Below the pieces are notes generated by a model. The model saw nothing but the letters and a program-made list of their open reading frames with translations, was not told the DNA's origin and did not search any database. A DNA stretch of 64,000 nucleotides from Flavobacterium sp. GSB-24. GTDB taxonomy: Bacteria; Bacteroidota; Bacteroidia; Flavobacteriales; Flavobacteriaceae. Positions 55,610 through 63,430 of this stretch are shown one piece after another. The position numbers were made by a program, and so were the translations under genes. Position 1 is the stretch's first letter. Every line of letters starts with the position of its first letter. The DNA is taken from positions 1,860,001 through 1,924,000 of the forward strand of contig NZ_AP027043.1 of the NCBI RefSeq assembly GCF_027924665.1, given 5' to 3'.

Positions 55610-56116
55610 CTATTTGCTGTCAAATTCCCTGCGGTTATAAAAAGTATCATCATCTGATAGAAAGCTGGAATCATTTTCAGGATAATAAGATTTCATTACA
55701 CTTCTTTCGTAATTTCTGTCAAAATTATGCTGTCTGCTATATCTGCTTGTATGTCTAAATGTATCATATCCTATGGTATTGGCCATTACAGTTTTCGTGT
55801 CTTTATTAATGCTAACAGATCCAATAGGTACAATAATGTGACTGTCTCCATCTTGATAGATAAATTCCTTTCCATTGTCGTTTGCTATTGCATCGTGTAC
55901 TTCATTTCGGCTATCGTCTATTAATGTTTTATCGATTTTTACGTCTAAGTAGACAACGCGCTGCATATCTTTATTAACCCACAGATTATCAATTGTACCT
56001 ATAGTGCGGTTATCAGCATCTACAATTTTCCATCCTCTTACGTCTGAATAATTGGAAGCAATCTTATAATCAGAAAGTTCGTCGAGTCTGTATAAATTTC
56101 TATGTTTATTTTCCAT
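55610..56116 (-). CDS. PRC-barrel domain protein
   Basis: 168 aa from ATG 56116 (MENKHRNLYRLDELSDYKI), with an AAAAAAAGAAT purine stretch ahead; the frame extends further upstream to 56230, but that part is Cys/Tyr-rich and unlike the family. Two PRC-barrel-like halves are seen: VRGWKIVDADNRTIGTIDNL and HIIVPIGSVSINKDTKTV. Bacterial stand-alone PRC-barrel proteins are often stress-linked; the role here is unknown. The C-terminus is Arg/Tyr/Ser/Asp-rich and probably disordered. Confidence 0.85.
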   Translation of the reverse strand: MENKHRNLYRLDELSDYKIASNYSDVRGWKIVDADNRTIGTIDNLWVNKDMQRVVYLDVKIDKTLIDDSRNEVHDAIANDNGKEFIYQDGDSHIIVPIGSVSINKDTKTVMANTIGYDTFRHTSRYSRQHNFDRNYERSVMKSYYPENDSSFLSDDDTFYNRREFDSK

Positions 56117-56257
56117 AAATTCTTTTTTTAATATTATATATTCATATGTATGCTGCATATAACTGCAACAAACTTTTAGCAGATATGTAAAAAATGTCTT
56201 GTACAAAGCTTTAATAGATGTACAAAGCAATTAATTCCTGCTTTTTCTTAATAATGT

Positions 56258-56413
56258 TTATTGTCCACTTGTAGTGTTTTCAACTTCTACATTGTTTTCA
56301 GTTGTAGTTTCATGATCTTGTACAAATATGTAGTAAACAAGCGCTGCTATGATTAGCACTACTGCAATCCATGGCCATATCGGCTTCTTTTTCTCAATTT
56401 TAATCTCTGCCAT
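56258..56413 (-). CDS. Small single-span membrane protein (51 aa)
   Basis: A short gene: MAEIKIEKKKPIWPWIAVVL, then IIAALVYYIFV and a Thr/Glu/Asn-rich outer tail. One membrane helix with a basic inner end. It lies 141 bp before the PRC-barrel gene, same strand, and TACCTTTA at 56455-56462 on the minus strand resembles a -7 element 41 bases ahead. I know similar mini-proteins next to PRC-barrel genes in Flavobacteria, but no function. Confidence 0.65.
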   Translation of the reverse strand: MAEIKIEKKKPIWPWIAVVLIIAALVYYIFVQDHETTTENNVEVENTTSGQ

Positions 56414-56553
56414 AACGTATTTTTTTTGATTATAGAATAGTTTTTAATTACTATTAAAGGTACAAATGAGAAAAGATTCGAAAGTATTTAATTTCAGCAG
56501 GATGTTACACAATTCCCAGTAGAGTAATTGATTATCAGAAAGCAAGTTTTATT

Positions 56554-57429
56554 TTAAGTAGTATTAGCTTTGAGGGAATGTTTTTTTTCGTAATTTAAAG
56601 TTTTATAATATCTGTAGAGATGATCATAAATAATAAGCTCATACATTCTTTGATTAGAGGTATATTGGCGGTTAATCATCATATGTATATGACTTGCTAA
56701 AAAGTCATAAAGATCGATTTGAATTGCATTTTTTATTTCTAAGATTTTCTCTGCGGTTTGATTTTGTTTTTCTTCAATTAATTCGTAAAAATCAGGGATA
56801 TTAGATCTATTTTGTCCTTTTATATAATACTTTACTTCGTTAGATAATTCTCTGTATTTTTTATCAAGTTCTTTTTTTAATATTTTATCTGCCTCAAATT
56901 CTTCCTTAAACAAGTGCTGTAAAGTTTGCATTAGACTGAACTTCTCTGACGCAGATAAATAAAAAGAATTTAAAAGAGAGTCGATCGAGCAAAAACTAAA
57001 TAAAAGTGCCATTTCTTTTTTTTGAAATGTTTTCTTTAGCGAAATATATTTAATCATCATTTCACTATCCTTCCAAAATAAAAATTCGGAATCTTCAACA
57101 GTGGTTTCGCCGTATCTTTCTATTTCTCTTTTATAAGTATCCGTTTGAATTTTCCACGCTAAATTTTTCTGAAGCAGATCATTCAGAATTGGATAAAGCA
57201 TATTAATTAATTTTGATAGATCTTTTTTGTTTTCCAATAAAAATCGGATTCTAAAATGTGTGTCATTATCTTGGTATCGAATGAAGAACCATTTTTGAAT
57301 GATTTTTTTCTTTTTTAATTGTAAAATAGCAGGATATAATTTTTCAAGTAAAATAAGATCTGTTGTTTTCGCTCCTGTGTAAATTTTATAGTAAAGCCAT
57401 TCACTCCCTAAACAAAAATTTCTCTGCAT
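56554..57429 (-). CDS. Lanthipeptide dehydratase, C-terminal (SpaB_C / elimination) part
   Basis: 291 aa of the thiopeptide-type/SpaB_C family: WLYYKIYTGAKTTDLILLEK, then KWFFIRYQDNDTHFRIRF (the family's YxDxxxHxRxRF motif), and ERYGETTVEDSEFLFWKDS later. In class I lanthipeptide synthesis this domain removes glutamate from glutamylated Ser/Thr to give dehydroalanine/dehydrobutyrine. It abuts the LanB N-terminal gene (stop then ATG, no gap). Split LanB is known in Bacteroidota (pinensin locus). Last gene of the unit. Confidence 0.92.
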   Translation of the reverse strand: MQRNFCLGSEWLYYKIYTGAKTTDLILLEKLYPAILQLKKKKIIQKWFFIRYQDNDTHFRIRFLLENKKDLSKLINMLYPILNDLLQKNLAWKIQTDTYKREIERYGETTVEDSEFLFWKDSEMMIKYISLKKTFQKKEMALLFSFCSIDSLLNSFYLSASEKFSLMQTLQHLFKEEFEADKILKKELDKKYRELSNEVKYYIKGQNRSNIPDFYELIEEKQNQTAEKILEIKNAIQIDLYDFLASHIHMMINRQYTSNQRMYELIIYDHLYRYYKTLNYEKKHSLKANTT

Positions 57430-59631
57430 TTATAATTGTTCTTTAAAAAATGATAATATAAATTGGTTGCTAAATCCTTCTTCCTTATTATTTTTTACAA
57501 TAGGTTCTTCCGTAAATAGAAATTCTTCCAGAATAATTTTGTCTCTCTTTCCAGCTGACTTTAAAAACAATTGAATTCCAATTTCTGTTTGAAAATTTAA
57601 AAGAAGTGTATTGTCTGAATTGATCCAGTTTACGAGATATGGAATACCTCTGTTGCTTCTCCAAAGCGAGAATGCTTCCAATAGATCTTTACCAATTAAT
57701 TTAAAAAATGGAGCCATTTCTTCTTTAGCAATATGCCATTTCGCTTTCGAAAGTATAATTTCTTTGTATTCTACTCTCGGAAAATAATTATAATGAGACT
57801 CTAAAATTCCCCAGCTAAAGCTAAATATTGGTCTTGTATTCTGCCCCTGCAAATCGCATAAAAAATGATAAACGGGGAGTGAATTATTACTAAAGTTATG
57901 AGCGTTTGAAAGACAAGGAATAACTTCTTTATTGAGTTTTTTAGAATAGAGTTTAATTTCATCGTTTCTCACAGAGACAAATAAATCATTTAACTCAATA
58001 GTGTTTTCTTTTTCAGTACCTGAATTCGCCAGATAGGCAATTTCATAATTTCTTAAAACAGGTCTTCGTAAAATGTTTCCAGTTCTGGATTGAGGGATAT
58101 GAACAATTTCAGCTAGAATTTTATCATTATGGTATTCTTGTTCTTTTTTTATAATTTTTTTAGTAAGTTTTTGAATATCAGTGTTTCCGTTGCAAAATCT
58201 GCCCAAGAGTTTTGCTGCGCTAATATCTCCTGAAGATTCAATTGCCAGCTTTTGATTACTGTATATCTCAATCATTGCAGAGAATGTAGCAGGAATCTGA
58301 TCCAGATTAGTATCAAAATAAGGAAAATCACTTTCATGTAATTCTATTTTGTTCTTTTTTTTTGAAAGACACTCTTGAAGTTTTTTTTCTAGAATAGAAT
58401 CATATGAAGTCCAGCTCTGAGTCTCATTTTTGCTCTTTTTACGTTTAAAAGTAAAAGCTTCAAGGATCTCGTGCGAATCATTCATTTCATGATTTACAGG
58501 ATAGCCTAATCCGCAATCTGTATCTAAAACAGCCATAAGAGGCATTTGCTGTGTTTCATATCTTTCAGAAAATGCTTTGATAAACATCTTGAGATTATGA
58601 GGTTTTTTTGCAGGATGTATACCGTTAAAAAAATAAAGGCCCTTGATAACCTTTTCTGAAATAGCAGTATTTAAACTATTTGTTATAGAAGTTATGTTTA
58701 AATCAGTTTGTAAAAGATATTTTTCATCATATTCAAACTTTTTTTTGAAAATATTTTCTTTGATTTCTTTGTACTGATTTTCTGCCGGAATCAGAGAAAG
58801 ATCCAAATCTAAAACTTGTTTATTCAGTCCCTTTAAAAATTGATATTCCTCTTCCAGATCTGGGATATTTTTTAAAATGGACACAACGCGATCAAAATCG
58901 TTACAGCCAGTTACAGCGGCTTCTATTTCGCTTACTAAAAACTGGAAATCTATAAGATGTATAATGAAATCTAGAGCCTCTTCTTTTTGAGAATCATCAT
59001 CTGCTAAAATAGAAACCATTTCGTCTACAGTTAATCCTGATTTTATTTGATTTATTATCTCATTTAAAGCTTCAGTTTTTCGTAAGGATGTAATAGTATG
59101 TTCGCGCTTTGTCTTTATGTATTTGTATTCTATATATCTATAAAAATCACCAAATTCATAAATAGAAGAATTTGGAAAATATTTTAAATTATAAATTGCT
59201 TTTTCTCGTTTGGTGATATTTTGCAGCAATGCTACCCAGAACTGCATGTCTAATTGAGTGAATCTTTTGTGTTTTTCAGGTAAATCTAATATTATATTGG
59301 TATCAGCATTCATTTCCCCTACAGAACATCCAGCAAAAAGGCCAAAAGGCGTACATCTTGAAGACATTCTTGCAATATATTTGAGTAATGTAAATTCTAA
59401 AGCTGATTTTTCATTAGAAGAATCAGCTTTAGAATTTTCCCATTTGTTAAGCTCATTTACCAGTTCTGGAGATGCTAGATTTAACGCTTCTTTTACTAGT
59501 GTATTTTTGTAAATAGAAATTGCCTTTTCACAATTATAATTTTTGAGAAGATGCAAATAAAAAGGAATGGGGAATAAAGGGGTTCTCAGTATATATTGTG
59601 AAAAAGAAGAAATTTTAAACTTTGGTTTCAT
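57430..59631 (-). CDS. Lanthipeptide dehydratase LanB, N-terminal (glutamylation) part
   Basis: 733 aa, the Lant_dehydr_N family. Near the start MSSRCTPFGLFAG (residues 89-101) is the conserved RxTPFGLFAG block; later LLGRFCNGN and HIPQSRTGNILRRPVLRNYE (the RxxNIxxRP-like block) are typical. It uses glutamyl-tRNA to activate Ser/Thr of the precursor. The elimination domain is the separate next gene, together ~1020 aa, equal to a full-length LanB. The ATG overlaps the upstream protease stop by 4 bases (ATGA), so translation is coupled. Confidence 0.93.
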   Translation of the reverse strand: MKPKFKISSFSQYILRTPLFPIPFYLHLLKNYNCEKAISIYKNTLVKEALNLASPELVNELNKWENSKADSSNEKSALEFTLLKYIARMSSRCTPFGLFAGCSVGEMNADTNIILDLPEKHKRFTQLDMQFWVALLQNITKREKAIYNLKYFPNSSIYEFGDFYRYIEYKYIKTKREHTITSLRKTEALNEIINQIKSGLTVDEMVSILADDDSQKEEALDFIIHLIDFQFLVSEIEAAVTGCNDFDRVVSILKNIPDLEEEYQFLKGLNKQVLDLDLSLIPAENQYKEIKENIFKKKFEYDEKYLLQTDLNITSITNSLNTAISEKVIKGLYFFNGIHPAKKPHNLKMFIKAFSERYETQQMPLMAVLDTDCGLGYPVNHEMNDSHEILEAFTFKRKKSKNETQSWTSYDSILEKKLQECLSKKKNKIELHESDFPYFDTNLDQIPATFSAMIEIYSNQKLAIESSGDISAAKLLGRFCNGNTDIQKLTKKIIKKEQEYHNDKILAEIVHIPQSRTGNILRRPVLRNYEIAYLANSGTEKENTIELNDLFVSVRNDEIKLYSKKLNKEVIPCLSNAHNFSNNSLPVYHFLCDLQGQNTRPIFSFSWGILESHYNYFPRVEYKEIILSKAKWHIAKEEMAPFFKLIGKDLLEAFSLWRSNRGIPYLVNWINSDNTLLLNFQTEIGIQLFLKSAGKRDKIILEEFLFTEEPIVKNNKEEGFSNQFILSFFKEQL

Positions 59632-61328
59632 TTCTTCTTTTTGCTAACTTTTTCGGCTAATAGCATAGCATTATAAACATTTAGAACTTTTCCTGATTTT
59701 GATAATTCTGAAAACGGGACTTTTTTGTCTTTTGTTCCTGGTAAAATAACCTCTATGTCATATGGAGTTCCAGAATCTATAATGATTTGTTTGACTTCTT
59801 TTGCGGTAAGTTTAGGATTATATAGCCATATTAATGCTGCCGTTCCTGACACCATTGGTCCAGCAAATGATGTACCGGAATCAAATATGTAACGATTATT
59901 GGTAATTGTAGAATATATTTCATCTCCGGGAGCAAATAGGTCTACATTATGTTTTCCGTAATTAGAAAAGTCAGAAACAAAAGTAATATCAAGTTTATGT
60001 GTAATAGATCCTACATTAAGAAAATTAGGATTCATTTCATTGAAATTTTCAAAATCAGTATCATTTGGGTAGAAAGGGTTTTTGTCGATGTCAAATCCAT
60101 CGTTTCCTGCACAATGAATAAGAAGAACATTATGTTCTTCGGCATATTTAAATGCCTCTTCGACCCATTCTTTATGTAAAGAAAACTCTTTACCAAAAGA
60201 CATATTAATTATTTTAGCACCATTATCGACAGCATAATGTATTGCCATAGCAACATCCTTGTCTTGTTCATCCCCTACAGGAATAATACTTAAGGGCATA
60301 ATCTTTACATTTTGTGCAATTCCTTTAATTCCAATATTATTTTCTCTGTTGGCAGCAATTACTCCTGAGACTTTGGTAGAATGTTCCTGTACAGATTGAT
60401 ATTCTGTTTTATTATTTACATTATTATTACCATAACCTTTTTCCAAAACATTAGGATTATCGGCTATTAATAAACGATCGTTGTAATTTTTATTTATGTT
60501 TCTCTTTACAACAGAATCGAGATAAGCTTGCTGATCTTTCACATCTTTGAAAGTTTTTTGATCAACTTCCAGATTAACCATAATATAGCAAATTAATGCT
60601 CCTAGATCCTTATCATTATCATCGCGTCTCTGTCTATATGTTTTATCGTTTATCTTGTATTTTTTATATAAACTATCTAATTGATTGTATGTATAATCTT
60701 CTTTAGGGAAAAAATATTTTAAAGTATCTTTTACCAAAGGATAAATAGCAACGTCATGATCCAGAGATTTTAACCAGTTTTTATAATATTTATTTTCTTC
60801 TTCTAACTTTTTTAAAGCTCTATTATATTCTTTATATTTAGATAAATCTTTAGCCTCAATTTGAGCCTCTGTTTTATCTTTAAATGATGGTTCCCAATCT
60901 CTTACCAGACGTGTATACTCATAATTACCCCATACAAGATAACCTTCTTTTTTGGTTCCTTTAAAATTCCATCCGTTTATATCATCTATATAACCATTGT
61001 GGTCATCATCAACGCCATTGTTTGGGATTTCCTTATCGTTGATCCAAAGTTGTCCTTGTAAATCTTCATGATTTATATCAATTTGAGTGTCAAGTACAGC
61101 TACAATAATGTTTTTACTTTTTGGTTTCTTTTTATTAGATGCATACCATTTATCTAATGAAATACCAAGTATACCATCTAAAACCAGATCTTTCTGATAC
61201 CAAGTTTGCATTTCTTTATTAGAGAGTTCTTTTTTAACAGAATTCCTTGTCGTTGAATTTAAATCTTTTTTGCTTTTGCATCCGACAAATAACAAAAGAA
61301 GCAAAATAAAAAATAGTATATGTTTCAT
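59628..61328 (-). CDS. Lipoprotein subtilase (S8 peptidase), copy nearer LanB
   Basis: 566 aa. Lipoprotein signal MKHILFFILLLLLFVGC (C17). Catalytic triad of subtilisins: D80 in VAVLDTQID, H316 in EHSTKVSGVIAAN, S487 in DSGTSFAGPMVSG; oxyanion Asn in CAGND (N409). Between D and H lies an unusual ~200-residue, charged insert (NRALKKLEEENKYYKNWLKS). It is a close paralogue of the next gene upstream. It is coupled to lanB by a 4-base overlap, so a role in leader removal, immunity or other processing is likely but not shown. Confidence 0.93.
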   Translation of the reverse strand: MKHILFFILLLLLFVGCKSKKDLNSTTRNSVKKELSNKEMQTWYQKDLVLDGILGISLDKWYASNKKKPKSKNIIVAVLDTQIDINHEDLQGQLWINDKEIPNNGVDDDHNGYIDDINGWNFKGTKKEGYLVWGNYEYTRLVRDWEPSFKDKTEAQIEAKDLSKYKEYNRALKKLEEENKYYKNWLKSLDHDVAIYPLVKDTLKYFFPKEDYTYNQLDSLYKKYKINDKTYRQRRDDNDKDLGALICYIMVNLEVDQKTFKDVKDQQAYLDSVVKRNINKNYNDRLLIADNPNVLEKGYGNNNVNNKTEYQSVQEHSTKVSGVIAANRENNIGIKGIAQNVKIMPLSIIPVGDEQDKDVAMAIHYAVDNGAKIINMSFGKEFSLHKEWVEEAFKYAEEHNVLLIHCAGNDGFDIDKNPFYPNDTDFENFNEMNPNFLNVGSITHKLDITFVSDFSNYGKHNVDLFAPGDEIYSTITNNRYIFDSGTSFAGPMVSGTAALIWLYNPKLTAKEVKQIIIDSGTPYDIEVILPGTKDKKVPFSELSKSGKVLNVYNAMLLAEKVSKKKK

Positions 61329-61374
61329 TGCTGGCTTTGATTTTTTAAATGTGATGTATATCTATCTTTTATTT

Positions 61375-63066
61375 TTATCGGATTTTTTTGGCAAGTTGCA
61401 TCGCATTATAGACATTTAGAACTTTTCCTGATTTAGATAATTCAGAAAAGGGAACTTTTTTATCTTTTGTTCCTGGTAATATAACTTCGAAATTATATGC
61501 AGTTCCAGAATCCATAATAATCTGTTTAACCTGAGCTGCTGTAAGATTCGGATAATAAGACCAAATTATTGCCGCAGTTCCAGATACCATAGGTGCTGAA
61601 AATGAAGTTCCAGAATCGGTTTTATAAATGTTCCCAGCTCCAGTAGTATAAATATCTTCTCCAGGAGCAAATAAATCCACATTTTCTTTGCCGTAATTAG
61701 AGTAATCAGAAACTAATTTTTCCCCTAGATTCTTAGTAGTCGAGCCAACACTAATAAAATTATTGCAGATTCCTCGAATGCCTTCATAATTTTGATCATT
61801 AGGATAGTGAAATACTTTGTCTAAATTTTCACTGTCGTTTCCTGCACTGTGTACTAAAAGAACATTATGCTCTTCTGCATATTTAAAAGCCTCTGATACC
61901 CAATCTTTATGCATGGAAAACTCTTTTCCAAATGACATATTAATTATTTTGGCTCCATTATCGACGGCATAACGAACTGCCATTGCAATATCTTTATCAT
62001 GCTCATCTCCTGAAGGAGATATATTTAAAGGCATAATTTTTATATCTGCTATGCCTTTTATTCCAATATCATTATTTCTGTTGGCTGCGAGAATTCCCGA
62101 AACCATTGTGTTATGATCTTGAATTGGCCTATGTCCGACCTTATTATTACTGACATTGTTATTGCCATATCCTTTTTCTAAAATATTTGGATTATCACCT
62201 ATTGAAAGACGCTCATTATAATTTATATTCAAGTTTTTGTTTACTATAGAATCAAGTTGAGTTTGTTGGTCCAATATGTCTTGTAAAGAATTTTGATCAA
62301 CATCTAAACTAACCATCATATAAGAAATTAGCGCTCCTAAATCTGTATCGCCGTCATCTCTTCTTTGTCGATATCTTTTATCATTTATTTTATATTTTTT
62401 ATAGAGACTATCCAATTGTCTGTAGGTATAATCTTCCTTAGGGAAAAAATGTTTTAACGTATCTTTGACTAAAGGATAAATAGCGACATTATGATCTAAT
62501 GATTTTAACCAATTTTTGTAAAACTTGTCTTTTTCTTCAAATTTTTTTAAAGCTCTTTGATATTCATTGTATTTGTATAAATCTTTAGAATCAATTTGAG
62601 ATTCTGTTTTATCTTTAAATAGAGGTGTCCATTCTTGTAGAATGCGAACATATTCATATCTATTCCAGACTACATAACCACCACTTTTAGTACCTGTAAA
62701 ACTCCATCCATTAATATCATCTATGTAACCATTCTGATCATCATCAATTCCATTATTTGGAATTTCCTTGTTGTTTATCCAAAGCTGTCCTTTTAAATCT
62801 TCATGATTTATATCAATTTGAGTATCTATTACAGCTACAATAATATTTTTAATTTTTGGTTTCTTTTTATTTAGGCGATACCATTTATCTAGTGAAATAC
62901 CGGAAATAGTATCTTCTTGGTAATCTTTTTGATACCAATTATTTAATGATATTGTTTTTGGGTTGTTTTCAGAATTTAGAATTCTGTTAGAATTCTTATA
63001 TTCTTTGGCAGATTTGCAACTTACAAAAATGAAGAAAAAAATCAAGAAACTATTAATTAATTTCAT
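61375..63066 (-). CDS. Lipoprotein subtilase (S8 peptidase), copy nearer precursor
   Basis: 563 aa, most of it closely similar to the downstream copy. Lipoprotein signal MKLINSFLIFFFIFVSC (C17). Triad D81 (VAVIDTQID), H318 (DHNTMVSGILAAN), S487 (DSGTSFSAPMVSG), with the same ~200-residue insert. Both copies end in GTKDKKVPFSELSKSGKVLN. No type IX sorting domain. The signal suggests the protein is anchored in a membrane facing the periplasm or outside. It begins 42 bp after the precursor stop. All catalytic residues are present in both copies. Confidence 0.93.
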   Translation of the reverse strand: MKLINSFLIFFFIFVSCKSAKEYKNSNRILNSENNPKTISLNNWYQKDYQEDTISGISLDKWYRLNKKKPKIKNIIVAVIDTQIDINHEDLKGQLWINNKEIPNNGIDDDQNGYIDDINGWSFTGTKSGGYVVWNRYEYVRILQEWTPLFKDKTESQIDSKDLYKYNEYQRALKKFEEKDKFYKNWLKSLDHNVAIYPLVKDTLKHFFPKEDYTYRQLDSLYKKYKINDKRYRQRRDDGDTDLGALISYMMVSLDVDQNSLQDILDQQTQLDSIVNKNLNINYNERLSIGDNPNILEKGYGNNNVSNNKVGHRPIQDHNTMVSGILAANRNNDIGIKGIADIKIMPLNISPSGDEHDKDIAMAVRYAVDNGAKIINMSFGKEFSMHKDWVSEAFKYAEEHNVLLVHSAGNDSENLDKVFHYPNDQNYEGIRGICNNFISVGSTTKNLGEKLVSDYSNYGKENVDLFAPGEDIYTTGAGNIYKTDSGTSFSAPMVSGTAAIIWSYYPNLTAAQVKQIIMDSGTAYNFEVILPGTKDKKVPFSELSKSGKVLNVYNAMQLAKKIR

Positions 63067-63108
63067 GTCTGAATAAATGCTTTTTTTAGTGAAATTAGAT
63101 AATTAGTT

Positions 63109-63285
63109 TTATGGTTTATTACAAACTTCAGAAGAACCTTTTTTTCCTTTAAGATCATTTGTATCGATTGGATCATCGATATCATTTCCCCCACCAACAA
63201 TTAAATGTAAGTTTTTTAGTTTTGCGACTTCGAATTTCTCAAGACTGAATTTCTGTATTTCTTTTTTTTGTTTTTTCATTTTCAT
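63109..63285 (-). CDS. Lanthipeptide-type precursor peptide (58 aa)
   Basis: Short gene seen by reading the minus strand. Leader: Lys-rich start, then EIQKFSLEKFEVAKLKNLHL (the KF-L-K---AKL-style block of Bacteroidota precursors), then IVGGG, a double-Gly-type leader end. The core (after GG) is about 25 residues: acidic, Asp/Asn-rich, with one Thr (T42), two Ser (S51, S52) and a single Cys (C55) in SSEVC, enough for one lanthionine ring. It is followed by two proteases and split LanB in the same direction. Starts at 63285 or 63279. Assignment rests on context and leader, not on a search. Confidence 0.8.
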   Translation of the reverse strand: MKMKKQKKEIQKFSLEKFEVAKLKNLHLIVGGGNDIDDPIDTNDLKGKKGSSEVCNKP

Positions 63286-63317
63286 CTTTAATAAGTTTTT
63301 AAATTACGCTACTGTTG

Positions 63318-63325
63318 CAAATGTA
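63318..63325 (-). promoter_or_regulatory. Candidate -7 element of the lanthipeptide operon
   Basis: On the minus strand TACATTTG matches TAnnTTTG, ending 32 bases before the precursor ATG. A clear -33 TTTG was not found, which would suit a promoter needing an activator. Confidence 0.4.
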
Positions 63326-63368
63326 ATCAGTCTACTTTGTATAATAGAAAAGTAAGTTAGTATACTTG

Positions 63369-63388
63369 TCGAAATTCCTGAATTTCGA
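63369..63388. promoter_or_regulatory. 20-bp palindrome, candidate operator
   Basis: TCGAAATTCCTGAATTTCGA: two 9-base arms and a 2-base centre. It sits ~45 bp upstream of the -7 candidate and between the AraC-type gene and the precursor. It has no T tail, so it does not look like a terminator; a regulator binding site fits better. Confidence 0.45.
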
Positions 63389-63430
63389 GTCGACTTCTGA
63401 GTTTAATAAGTTGTTAATTAGTGGTTTGTT

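Noticed and set aside
61375..63066. Subtilases as type IX secreted cargo
   Set aside because: They carry lipoprotein signals and lack a recognisable C-terminal sorting domain; both end right after the catalytic domain.
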